Assembly (NCBI GenBank): GCA_934045075.1
Contig: OW203722.1
Coordinates: forward strand, 13,020,796 to 13,084,795
Direction of reading: 5' to 3'
DNA from: Yponomeuta sedellus
Taxonomy: Eukaryota > Arthropoda > Insecta > Lepidoptera > Yponomeutidae
DNA length: 64,000 nt
A program made the position numbers and the translations under genes. Positions 9,541 to 21,016 of the stretch are shown in pieces (within the stretch, counting starts at the first letter, position 1; each line of letters opens with the position of its first letter). Below the pieces are notes generated by a model that did no database searches, was not told the DNA's origin, and saw nothing but the letters and a program-made list of their open reading frames with translations.

Positions 9541-12500
9541 CTGCCGTCCTAACTTAAACAACCGTAACTCGATTTTTGACAAAAATGAGTTAAGACTTGA
9601 TTTGGAATCAGCGTAATGAGAACTATAATGTTCTCATTGACGTATTTTTGGTAAAACCGACACAAAAGGAGATAGCATTAATCATAAGCGCCGTAACTGT
9701 CTATTTTGATTGCACGTTCCTAGATATGACAACCGTAAAACACCTTACGGTTTTTATTCTTAACGTTATTGTATGAGCTTGATCATGCATCAATAATATA
9801 TCCTAAATATAAACACCGTAAGTTATTGTACGGTACCTAGTTATCTTTAATCTTAATTCTGTGTGTTGGTCAATGTATATGTTTAAATTTATGAGCTAAA
9901 AGTTCCTATTTACATTATTTGAAGCATGTTAAGTCTTAAAGAATGATCTTTTGGTAAATATTTTAAAGACTGAAAAGTGCGACTGAAAAATTTAATAAAT
10001 AGTTATTACATTTTTTAAGGTAGGTAAACTTTTTGTTTTTTCTAAAGCACTAACCCGTCCTAGGGATGAATTAAATTTATAAAGGAAATTAAAACGCTCG
10101 AGACGAGTTCAAGTTCTGTCTCAAGCGGTTTTTGTAATTTCCTCTATAAATTTAAGTAGGTGAGATTTTTTTGTTACTTTAAATTTTATTCTTCATTTTA
10201 AATACTTAGGTATAACGATCACATTTAATTTAACATTGTGTAGGTTCGCAAGAGTGAAACTCTGAAAAGTGCCATTTATAATTACTGAAAGCATAGTAAG
10301 AAGTTTATGTTATTTCAAATTTACTTTTTTAATAAATACGTACGAGTACATGTTCATTATTTAAATTGTGGTTTTATTTATTAGCCATTAATTACTATAT
10401 ACTGTGATAAACGGGGTGTGGCCTCTTAAATAATAATTAACAGCGAGACGCCACCTCGTCACGAAATAAGAATATATAAACATATAAAATATAACCTGAA
10501 GGGTTGTAAATTATCTTAAAACTAATTGGCTAAGTAAAATAGTCGTGATCGTCTAGAAAAATAATAAAAGACCCATACGTTGTGTTGTGAATTGAAAACC
10601 AGAGAAAATGAAATCAAGACAAGGTTTAAATTAAATCTGCAAATTAATTAACCGTACACATAATCAGTTTAAAATAAGAAAAAACATGCAACTTAGCTTC
10701 GGTCAGTAATCGCAAACGCCCCAGGAAAAAACAGCATCGAGACTCGATCAGCCTCAATGCCCGCGACTAGAGAGAGAGTGAGCACTGCTATCCTTCTGTA
10801 CACTTTATTATGCATGCCGATGCATGCCCGTTGTTTTTCTAGTAAGACCTTTGACACACGCGCCTAGTCAGTTTCACCCGCGAATCACGAAATAGGTTAT
10901 AACGTATAGAATAAAATAATATAAAATATGATAAAATACAAATAATATATGGATACAAATGGAATAAAAAGGGAAAATTCACGGCGTTTGTAGACAGAAA
11001 ATCTCCTTCCTGTGAATAAATGGAAATGGGAGGGGTTCTAGACTTTCAGAAGAAAATCTAGAAGAACTTTTGTTTCCCTAGCGTGATGACGATGGGCTCC
11101 CTTCCAACGCTACACCCATCCCGACGAGCTTCCACAAGAAACTCGCTCCTTCAAAATCCATCGGGACGCAACGTATCACCCTATCACATTCAAACCTTCA
11201 CTTAACGCCCGACATCCGCTGAAAACATCATTCATCCATGTTCTGTCGTGGTTCTTAATAAAACAAAACAAGATGTCCTACGGTTTTTGCAAGTGTATTA
11301 CCCATTTGACCTCCGGGCTAAGGAACAAGCTACCGTCCTACACACGTCATTTAAGACAGGGATTCAGGCTAGCCGTAGAGGACCAAAATCCCATCAAGCC
11401 GAGTCGTACACCCGTGAAAACCATCGTCACATCATCGACACAAAATGTACCTCGAGTTGTACACCCGTGACGATACTACTTTAACTCTACTAGAACAAAC
11501 ACGACATACAATCCTAAAATCACACAATCTCAATTCGACCCTAGCTAAAGTGAAGATAGAACGGATAGAACGTTCCCGATGAAACCTGTAATATCCTTGA
11601 TGATGTAGAAAATCCTTGTAGTGATGTAGGTCCATGAAGATGTAGAAAATCCTTGTAGTGACGTAGATCCATGATGATGTAAGTAGTCCATAGTAGTGCA
11701 GCTCAGCTTGTCATAATAAATATAAAAGATACTAACTCCGTCGTTTCTCCAAAATCGCAGCTCCATTCAGATGAAATAGTGTTAGTAAAACCTCCTCCTA
11801 AAGACAAATTACTTTGTCTTGTCCGTTGTGCTCCGCTCCTGTTGATGATTCCTAGTTCCTAGCTAAGATCAAAAAGACAAACGCAGAACCCCTGTGGGAA
11901 ACACCGCGCCTTCTGCTCTCGCTAGTTAGTGGGAAATCTATAAATAGAACTGGAAGAAAGAAATCAAGACTGGCGGATAACATATTTTACATGTATAATA
12001 AAATAAATATACATAGTTATAAAGTAGAATACACAAATAAAATTTATATAACACACGCATCGCGAAATTCGGAAAATGGTTTGTTCGGTTGAGAAAATTC
12101 GCCCCTCGACGGAAAACCATTTGTTTCACGGAAAACGGATCGACGAACTCTTTCTCCACTTTACGAATTCTGTGCTGGCTAGCTTAAGGCACTCGCGAAG
12201 TCTTCACTTAGGACTTATCCTCACAAATCACTTGTAGACGCGAGAAGTCTAGACTGCTAGGTCTAGGTCTTAGAGGGTTGCGCGCGCGGACGAATGTTCA
12301 GGTGAACTCCCTCTCTCTCTGAAAGCTGCGACTGAACTCCCCATGCCATCTCCCGGATTTCCCAGCTCTCCTCGGTTCAACGCTAGGCTCCGCCCCCAAG
12401 AATACATTCATCAACTATTTTATGACCTACAAAAAATATCTAAATTTATGGCCTGAAGTGGACGAACCCAAAACTGGCACAAAAACGCCAAACTCTTGAA

Positions 12501-13798
12501 AACCCACTTACGCGACTAAATTTTTTTGACTTTTGCCGGAGTGTTCCGTATTGGTCCCTGCAGTACTACGGATTGTAAGGCGATGTATGGAAAAACTGTA
12601 AACTCTGGATTTGTAGTCATTAAAAATAATCCTGACAATGGATATTGTCAGCTACATCATTGTACGTCTATTCGTTATTGAAATAATGAAGTCTTAATTA
12701 CAACACTATTTTGGTTTGTTGATTAAACTAAGTCTTAACATAATCTATCTGATACACAGTAATAATAGTCATTGTAGAAAGTATGCAAAACGGGGTAATT
12801 TCCATATAATTTTATTCACAAAATGCATGGGTGAAAGAGGATAAAACCTATTCCACTCGAATGATCCGTCAACATGTGGCGATACAGCTCAAATTTCGTT
12901 GATTTTCTGGAAGGAGACTCTTACAGAGCCCATAATAAATGTTATTTATTATTTTCGAGAACTGTGAGACCCTAAATTTGGAATAGATGTAAGCAGGGCT
13001 GTATGGTAATGTTGTGATAAGAGGTTTGAGCTCCACTAATCTCGCCCCTATTACTGTGACTTACGATTGGCGTTGCTATGGCAAAGAACAGCGTACGTTC
13101 GGCTCACTTGTACTTTCTTCGAATTTTAGTTGACATTTATGGGCTTTATTGCATCTGTGTGTATACGTGTGACACGGCTGACACGACACTTGCGATCCTA
13201 GAGTTTATGAGTTAAGGTATAAGACTCATGATCCTATACGCTCTGAATTTTTAACCACACCCAATATAGGCGGTGCATCACTTCCTAGGACTAAAATCAT
13301 CCCCTCCTGAGGTCGAATAGTTCTTTAAGATCATAACAGGTAGCGTTACTTGTATCGATTTTGAAATATCTTGCTGAAAACTGTAAGGGTGAAAGGGTTG
13401 ACCATTTCAGCCGTTACAATACTAACAAGTATTTTTACGAAGCATTTAATTGAGTGTTTAGTTAGTTACCGCTTTTGTGTCTAGTAAAGCTTCATTTCTA
13501 GACATAAAAACCGTAACTACGTTATATACGGCGCTCATGCTTAGGCAAAGCACATTATCAAATTAAATTTTACTAGCCATAAAGCTTATTTGCTAAATTT
13601 AAAGAAAAGTGTTATTATTACCACTATGTAAAATACACAATCTTAAAGGGAATTATTAATACTACAGATAAAATTAATTAAAAGTAGAAATTTTTTAAAA
13701 CTGCGACACTAATAACAAATTTTCGAAAAAAAACTTTATGGCGCGAAATCTCGGAACTATACTTTTGGTAGTTACGGTTGTTTAAATTAGGACGGCAG
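9541..13798. mobile_element. 4.3 kb TIR element without transposase, 4-bp AGTT duplication
   Basis: The ends are 29-bp inverted repeats with one mismatch (core ctgccgtcctaa, then ttaaacaaccgtaact), flanked by agtt at 9537-9540 and 13799-13802. The motif ccgtaa / ttacgg recurs inside both ends (for example near 9551, 9688, 9730, 9745, 9820 and 13510), as subterminal repeats often do. No convincing open frame exists. The central 10370-12420 block has a different composition (CT-rich and GC-rich pieces, a 37-bp tandem repeat) and may itself be an insertion. Superfamilies with 4-bp duplications include Chapaev and Sola1; I cannot decide between them. Confidence 0.6.
11602..11683. repeat. 37-bp tandem repeat, about 2.2 copies
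   Basis: The unit begins gatgtagaaaatccttgtag and repeats at 11602, 11639 and partially at 11676, with a few substitutions. It is non-coding. Confidence 0.8.
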
Positions 13799-13926
13799 AG
13801 TTGTGGCCAAGACGCCCGTGCCCAGCCTGTTCAAAAGAGTGCAAGAGAAGTGTTAGGGACGCAATAAATAAATAACGGACGCGGCCGACAAGCATACCAT
13901 GGCAACGTCAAAGTATAAAGTACCTA

Positions 13927-15222
13927 GTCGGGCCATAAGTTCTGTCACATAGGTTTAATTTCGAATTTAAAATTCTGGCCACAAAAAAGTTATTGGCATT
14001 CGAAATTTGAATTTGTGAAGAAAATAAAAACACAGTTTTTCTGGAATTTTCTTCATTTTCCAATATGGAGTGGACGCGCAAAGAAGACAGAGTCGCAGTA
14101 ATTACATTGCATCGTTGCGGCCAGGCGCCAACTGAGATTTTCAAACTGCTGAAAAATTTGAAAATTCCACTGAGATTTATTTATCGTACTATCAAACGAT
14201 TCAGGAAAGATTCAAGTTTAGATGATAAACAAAGAAGCGGTCGACCTCTTACTGTTCGGACTCCAGCGGTCATCAAAGCAGTGAAGGCGCGCATCCAACG
14301 AAATCCTGTCAGCAAGCAAAAAATGTTGGCTCTGCAGATGGGACTAAGCAGAACCACTGTTAAATGGGTGTTGAATGAAGACCTAGGACTGCGTGCCTAC
14401 AGAAAAAGAACAGCACATCTTCTTACCACACGGCTGGAGAAAAACACACTCGAAAGATGCCGGATTTTGTTAAGGCGGTACGCAGGTAAAAAATACCGCG
14501 AAATACTTTTTCGGACGAAAAAAATTTAATGCTGAAGAGAATTACAACAAACAAAATGATAAAGTGTATGCACAGTCTAGTGAAGAAGCGAGCAGACGTG
14601 TGCCACGTGTTCAGCGTGGCCATCATCCTTCGGCATTCATGGTTTGGCTTGGGGTCTCTTATTTGGGTCCAACAAAGGTGTTTTTTTGGTGAAAAAGGAG
14701 TGAAAACCAGTGCCCTCGTATGTCAAAACACAGTCCTAACAAACATTGTGGAACCCCTTTCACAATGTTCGAAAATAGGCACTGGGTTTTCCAGCAGGAA
14801 TCTGCGCCGGCCCATAAGGCGAAAAGTATCCAAAACTGGCTCACGACCCGTGGAATCGACTTTATCAGGCATGAGGATTGGCCCTCCTCCAGTCCAGACT
14901 TGAATCCTTTGGATTACAAAATATGGCAGCACTTAGAGAAGGTCTGCGCTAAACCACACCGCAACTTGGAGTCGCTTAAAGCATCTCTGATTAAAGCAAG
15001 CGCCAATATTGACATGAATGTCGTGCGTGCATCGATGACTGGCCTTGCAGATCGAAGGCTTGTATCGAAGCCAGAGGAGGATATTTCGAATAGTTTTAAT
15101 ATGGTTTAAATCTGTATTTTTGTAGGGACCCTTTCCTTTGATATATAAATTGTTGTAATGCGTAACTCATTGTGTCCTTTATTTAACTTTCCATACCTAT
15201 GTGACAGAACTTATGGCCCGAC
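13927..15222 (+). mobile_element. maT-type (DD37D) Tc1/mariner element, TA duplication
   Basis: Perfect 28-bp inverted repeats (outer part gtcgggccataagttctgtc) are flanked by TA at 13925-13926 and 15223-15224. The length of 1296 bp is usual for Tc1/mariner. One transposase gene lies inside, frameshifted. Confidence 0.93.
14065..15109 (+). pseudogene. maT transposase, frameshifted, second catalytic Asp changed
   Basis: The cut-and-paste transposase starts MEWTRKEDRVAV, with paired helix-turn-helix domains over about the first 110 residues (QRSGRPLTV is the GRPR-like linker). A 1-bp loss near 14512 destroys the frame at the first catalytic aspartate. A second shift near 14760 leads to the C-terminal frame, WVFQQESAPAHKA...SSSPDLNPLDYKIW, ending at 15109. 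Family members have D where QQE stands. The distance from that residue to the D of PLDY is 37 residues, which places it in DD37D (maT). The copy is inactive. Confidence 0.85.
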
Positions 15223-15224
15223 TA

Positions 15225-15493
15225 AGTATATAGGTATTCTAATACCGCAACGGGCTTTACACTTGTATTGTGTCTCTAAGTTCGTGGGTATGTGCTTTAG
15301 AATATTATTTTATTGACTTGTTTATTTACATGAATAGAACTTGTACTGCGCTTTACTAGCAGCGGCACGAATCCCGACCTATGCGCGGAAACTCAAGGTT
15401 GTTAGGCTCCAGTATTCGACAACATTCGCAAACAAAAGCCCAATAAACTTACAACGAGCCGGCGACGTGCAGGTGGCACGATTTCAAACTGTA
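15225..15493. other. spacer between mariner and BEL relic
   Basis: No gene is seen. On the minus strand, downstream of the BEL frame, an aataaa-containing stretch near 15310-15335 could be the remnant of the BEL 3' region, but no LTR pair can be matched. Confidence 0.35.
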
Positions 15494-18193
15494 TTATCCT
15501 GGAGTCGTCGTTATGAAGGTAGAGTGAAATTCAAACAAAACGGAAACGTCGACGACGAAAGTGTCTTCCAGAAGGGCTCTAGAAGCCTCAGAATATTTCT
15601 CCGAGTTGAGGTAGGCCAGTTCATGTACTACACGAATCGCCTGATATGCCGAACTCGTTACCCCATAGGTGACAGTGGTTAGCTCGAACTGTTTAAGCGG
15701 CTCATCAGGAGATTCGCGCCAAAGAATAGTCTGATACTTGCAGTCTTCATCAGCTATGCGAACTTGGCGGTACATCTGTTTTATGTCGCATGTGAACACT
15801 ACTTCGTGAAGCCTAAACCGTAAGATAATATCCTCGATGTTTTTCTGCAACTTGGGACCTGATAGAAGAACCTGATTTAGTGACACTCCGGAAGAACTAG
15901 GAAACGTGGCATCGAAAACTGCGCGGAGTTTGGTCGTGCTGCTGTGCTCCTTGAGGACGCCGTGGTGAGGTATATAGTAGCGATCATGGGAGGCCACGGA
16001 ATTTACCTCGCGCATGTGACCAGCCTCGAGATAATCGCGCATGAAGACGATATAGAGCTCGCGCAGTGCCGGCTCACGGAGCAACCGACGTTCCAGATTG
16101 TAAAAGCGCTTAGTTGCGTTTACGTGTGTATCACCCAAAGGTTTGTGATCGATCTTGAATGGTAGACGAAGTATGAATCTACCAGATTCGTCTCTTGTAT
16201 GTGTGTCGGAAAAATGTTTCTCACACTGAACATTCTCGGGATCTTGGATGAGCAGCTTAGGCGGCTCTTCAACCTCCCAAAACCTATTGAGAGCAAGATC
16301 GAGAGTAGCGGTGCAGGCCATCGACGTGGTACAGCTGTTGCCGTAACGCAATGCTGCTGGAGCTTTGCCCATAATAACCCATCCGAAGACAGAAGAGTAG
16401 GCAGTAGGCATGTTTTCACCTAGACTGTACTTTCTGCCGTCAAAGATCTGGTCATACAGGTCGATACCTAAAAGTAAATCTATTTGTCCGGGAGTAATAA
16501 AGTTTTTATCCGCTAAAACCAAATAGTCACATTTGTTTAAAACTGATTGATCAACAAGCACAGAAGGAAGATTGTTGGTAACGCGTTTTAAAATAATGAA
16601 GTCAGTGTCCAAAACTTGTTGTGAATGAGACAACGATTTAATCTTGCCATGAACCGTGCCTCTTGTCGACTGAGTAGGTGAAGCACCCAGACCAAACAAG
16701 GTTCCAGAATCTGATCGCTTTAGTCTTAATTTCTGAGCTAGGCTCTCCGTCATAACTGACACTTGTGACCCACTGTCGATAAGTGCACGAGCAGAATGGT
16801 AATGACCATCGACATCCTGAATCTGAACCAAGGCTGTCCCGAGCAACATGGTTGATGATATGTCAATGCTGTGGAGGGATTGAGATTGCTTGGGTAGACG
16901 GCATACTGATTCAGGTTCTTTGGTAACCATGGACTCTACACGAGATGACTCATTAAGCGGTGCAGGTTGAATGTGTAGCCTTGTGTGATGACGACCTTGA
17001 CAAACCCGACATATCGACCGAGATGAACATTTGGACACTTGATGTGTGCGTAAACAATTAAAACAAAGCTTGTTATAAATAACGAAAGCCTTCCGTTCCT
17101 TTGGTGTCATTGAATCAAATTTTGGACATTTATATATTTGATGATTTTCTTTGCAGCATGGGCACGTTGAATTGCTTTCTGATTTATTGTCAGGTTCAAT
17201 AATATTGAATGAATTACTAGGCTGGGGTTTAGATGATGAACAAGAAATGTTCTCAAGAATGCGTAGTTGATTTTCTAAAAAAATTAGAAGTTGTTTAAAT
17301 GATGGAATGCTTGTCGACTCGATGATTGACTCAAAGTTACTCCTCATGTCAATTGAAAGTTTTTTGAGAATTATGTGAAGAAGTAGGAAACTCCACGAAT
17401 CTACATCAAAATTCAGTGCGGTGAGAGCCTGTGTATGTTCCTTTATAGTGTTAAGAAATTTATTTAGTGCTTTGAAGTTAACTGAGGAAAGATTTGGTAG
17501 ACCAAGAATCGCCTCAACATGCTTGTCAGCAATGATCCGTTTGTTCTCGTACCGCTCGACCAGTAGGGAGTAAGCAATGTTATAATTTTTGTTTGAAATT
17601 ACCAAATGTTTAATTAATGAAAGTGGCTCTTTGTCCAACACGCTCAGTAAGTAATGCATTTTCTCCACTGGGGTGATGCCGGCATTGTTGTGAATAAGAC
17701 TATTGAAAATTGCAATCAAGTTAGGCCACTCGACATGCACACCAGTGAATCTGGCTAAAGATATCTTTGGTAAATGGAAGCTAGGGCTTGAAGTTGGCTG
17801 GTTTACAATACTCTTTGTAGTAGGCACCGATGAATGCAAAACCTGGGTAGAATAGTAAATATCCTGGAACTTGGAGTAAGTGTCGTTTATATCGTTTCGC
17901 TTTTGTTCAGTAAATGTATCACTGGACAAAAGGACTAAATAAGCTTCCTCTAATTGCTCTCGAGTTCTTTCTACATCCTTATATTTCGCAAGATACATGT
18001 TGATGCATTCCTCGTCATGTTTACCTTGAGTGCATTTTATCGCGAGATTGTATAAATCTGTTAAACGATTAACCGCTAGTTCAAACCGCAACATGTTCCG
18101 TTTAACCTCAGAAGACATTATTATGGCTTTTGAACAATAAATACAGTGTAAAAACCCTAAATACAAACGCCTTTTGCATACAAAACAAACCAA
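15494..18193 (-). pseudogene. BEL/Pao gag-pol, 5' portion only
   Basis: Polyprotein of a BEL/Pao LTR retrotransposon. The likely start is MSSEVKRNMLRFELAVNRL at 18118, with 25 upstream codons also open. In order there is a DUF1759-type gag (FTGVHVEWPNLIAIFNSL, about residues 145-290), cysteine-histidine zinc knuckles (CPCCKENHQIYKC and CFNCLRTHQVSKC, about 345-400), a DUF1758 aspartic protease with ALIDSGSQVSVM (about 465), and the first half of RT (LRAVFDATFPSSSG, FTCDIKQMYRQV). The RT active site reads TFVVDV where the family has YVDD, so the first aspartate of the pair is lost. The frame ends about 17 codons later. The rest of RT, RNase H and integrase are absent, so this is a 3'-truncated copy. 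No LTRs were found. Confidence 0.85.
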
Positions 18194-19147
18194 ACACAGA
18201 GCTTAAACCAAATTTGTTGTTTACACTCTTGACAGATGACACAGAATAAAGGTTTACCACAGACTGCGTTCTGTGCCACAGATTACTGGCGTTAGATAGT
18301 GCTGGGAACGTAGAGGGATCTATCTACGGCTGGGAAAGTTTACCGGTTTTCAGTAAAATGTTCTGTGTTGTGAACCCAACCATAGACAACGTTATGTTTA
18401 CGAAGATTGATAGTACTATAGCAACAAATAGTTGAGATATGAAGGTAGATGAATTTCGAAAATGATGATTTGCTATAATGATGATAAATACTTGTATAAA
18501 GATGAGGATCCGGTGTGAAGGACCAGGAAATGTGGGATAAAGATGATGGGAAAGGAAGCCTGTGACTGACCTGCCTGATACTGCTGTGCGTGCGCTGGTT
18601 CAAGGGTGCGGCGAACGGTCGAAGTCTCCAGGGTGGGGTATTCACGATGACGCGAGGGTGATAGTGCGATCGCGGTTTATATGGTGATGATGATGATGGT
18701 TTCAAGGAAACGCTGATCTACGGCACAATCGCCTCGGGACGGAAGCTGGTTCGCGAGCTTGACCGCCGGTGCGATGGTTGACGACGTAATAGGCTGTCAC
18801 AGGCCAAAAGGTAGGGAAAGCGGGTAGGAGAAATATTTGGTGTGACAAATGTAGGTAGAAATTCGTTAGTCGCTATGGTTGCGTTCACAAATATCCATCA
18901 GAAACGGCTTTTCTTTTTTTGTGCTAGTAGTCACAGTTTTAGCGAAATCAAATTTGACTGGAATTTGGTGAAAACCAAGAAACATCTTCGTCAGTAGGTA
19001 GACGGTCTATGGAAATAAATGTGTTTCATATATTCAGAGTAATCCTTCATTGCGTTACAGTCACTCTTCATAAATGCTTTATTTAATTTTCAATGGCAAC
19101 ACCACGTAACAGAGAAAAAAAGCAAACTGTCAGTCAGTGTGAAGAAT
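18194..19147. other. intergenic, remains of BEL 5' region then unassigned
   Basis: 18194-18300 continues from the BEL start and is probably its 5' untranslated part. The rest shows gatgatgatgatgg simple sequence near 18690 and no gene with splice or codon support. Confidence 0.4.
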
Positions 19148-19484
19148 TCTTCCACCAGGGATGTTATACGTGTCATAATTATGGTACATGTACCATAATT
19201 CAGTCGTTCGTACCATGTACCATGATACATCCATTATGGTACGCAAAAGTACCATAATTTTGCCATTTTTTTTGATCAGAAGCACTTTTGTATCACATAT
19301 TTTCATCTTTCGCTTTTGCTGTTGACGAGTTTTTTTATATACCGATATCTAGCAACACTAAAAAATCATTCATTCATTTCGTTCAGTAAGTTGATAAGAA
19401 CGTTCATATCTGTGATAGTTTTTGTAGTCTGTGGATTGTAACTGAACTTTACAACAGGTGAATCTTCAAAAAGTTGAACTTATA

Positions 19485-20636
19485 GTCTGTAAAATATAGC
19501 TTGAGCTCCGCGACAGCTGTCATCGAAATTGAGTCCATGAAGTTTTGAATTATTTCATAGAATATTTGTACTGCGAAAACTCCGTACTTACTGCACAGTG
19601 AGTGATGTCTAACCATTGTAGTATGCAAGTTTCAAACTTTCGATGATTTGGTGATGGATGATCCAAACTGCAGGTTTACTATTGGAATTGAACTTTATTT
19701 GTTTGAAAACGATTATCAAATTTCATTAGAATTAAAATAATGAATATTGTTTTAATTAGTACCTATCTAACAAAATACTGGTGTTTGCTCCGAACCTCCA
19801 TGCTTCTGGGTTCTGTTCAGCCGCGTGCTCTATGGACAATTTTTGTTTTTATTGAGTGACGGTCTTGTTTACCCTGACTACGAAATGTTTGTTGGTATTC
19901 GATGAATTTTTCAAATTAATTTCTAATAAAATATTTCATGCTTTAAAGATGTAGTTGCTATGGTGAAGTTGATTAGTTGAGTTAAAGTTGTTCCGTTTAG
20001 TTTGCATGATGCCAAAAATATCAAAGAAAACAGTTTGAACAGTGAATGCCGTGAGTTTGTAATTCGTTTGCGCGAATATTTCAGGCGCGAAAACCAAAAC
20101 CGTGGTCCGCTTCTGCCATTAGAGCGAGTGTATGACAGAGTTGCGGATGCTCTTGGTATTGGACGATCTACTGTGGTCCGTATTAGCAAAGAAAAGTACG
20201 GAGAGAAAGAGAATAAAAACTTCTTCCGTCACAGAAGTTGATAGTTTTGACGCCGCCGCAATCTACAACCACATATTACTCAAGAGGACAATTACCAGCA
20301 TTAAGAAAAATGGGAGCGTCACTTAAAGAGGCAAATTACCATCATTGGCTAAAATTCTAAGAAATATTGGGTTTTCATATAAAAAGAGCGTTAAAAGGAA
20401 AATTGTAATCAGATTGATTGATTGATTGACTGATTTAGGGATATTACAATACACCTCTACTTGAATAAAACTTTGTAAATTAATATTTCTCGTGTTTGAT
20501 TTCATGTTTCCAAGTTCTCGATAGTTCCACACATGTTATCACATACGCTATAAGTGACATTTGATGTCGTCATTGTCCTATTCCTAGCCCTGTCAGTGTG
20601 ACAGCTGTCGTGGAGCTCAAGCTATATTTTACAGAC
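19485..20636 (+). mobile_element. Tc1/mariner-like element nested in the hAT
   Basis: Inverted repeats of about 37 bp (gtctgtaaaatatagcttga and its complement at 20636) are flanked by TA at 19483-19484 and 20637-20638. The internal reading frame at 20002-20241 encodes only an N-terminal helix-turn-helix (RENQNRGPLLPLERVYDRV, then ALGIGRSTVVRI). The catalytic part is missing, so this is an internally deleted copy. Confidence 0.82.
20002..20241 (+). pseudogene. truncated transposase, DNA-binding domain only
   Basis: Eighty residues start MHDAKNIKENSLNSECREF. The pattern VYDRVADALGIGRSTVVRI is the helix-turn-helix found at the N-terminus of transposases in this group. It ends at a stop 80 codons in, and no DDE motif follows in any frame before the right inverted repeat. 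Related genes are usually more than 300 residues long. Confidence 0.55.
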
Positions 20637-21016
20637 TATAGAAGTAGCGATTAGCACAGAATAAAAAGAAAAAAGCGAGTAGTGTTTGTTTAAAGAATTT
20701 ATGAAAGTCGAAGAAATTTTAATACTTTAATTAATGGTACCTACCTAGTTTATTAAATCCGTAAGAGTTTTCCTACCCGTACCTTATTTTTTTCAAAAAT
20801 ACCATAATTTTGAGCGTCTGGTGCCATAATTAAAAAGTTGGCATCTAACATCCCTGTCTTCCACAACCATTCCTCCTGCATGCGGCGATTTCTTTGTTTT
20901 CTTCATTCACCCGGCGTTCAATTCAATTCGTTTATGTTTGTACGACCTAATATAACGTATCATAAAGCTATAATATAACGGGTATTAAGAGTGCGCGACA
21001 GAGTCTAATAGACACA

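Larger units (their letters stand above)
19156..20856. mobile_element. non-autonomous hAT element with 8-bp duplication
   Basis: The ends are cagggatgtta and its complement taacatccctg, and the flanks are tcttccac at 19148-19155 and 20857-20864, a perfect 8-bp target duplication. Inside, the motif attatggtac / gtaccataat recurs many times near the ends, as in hAT subterminal repeats. Without the nested element it is only about 550 bp and has no transposase. The right end is 160 bp before the XPC start codon. Confidence 0.9.

Noticed and set aside
15225..15480. BEL 3' LTR
   Set aside because: No matching copy was found upstream of gag, so an LTR cannot be claimed.
18340..18705. 121-codon minus-strand frame
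   Set aside because: Low-complexity histidine/serine/proline composition arising from gatgat simple sequence.
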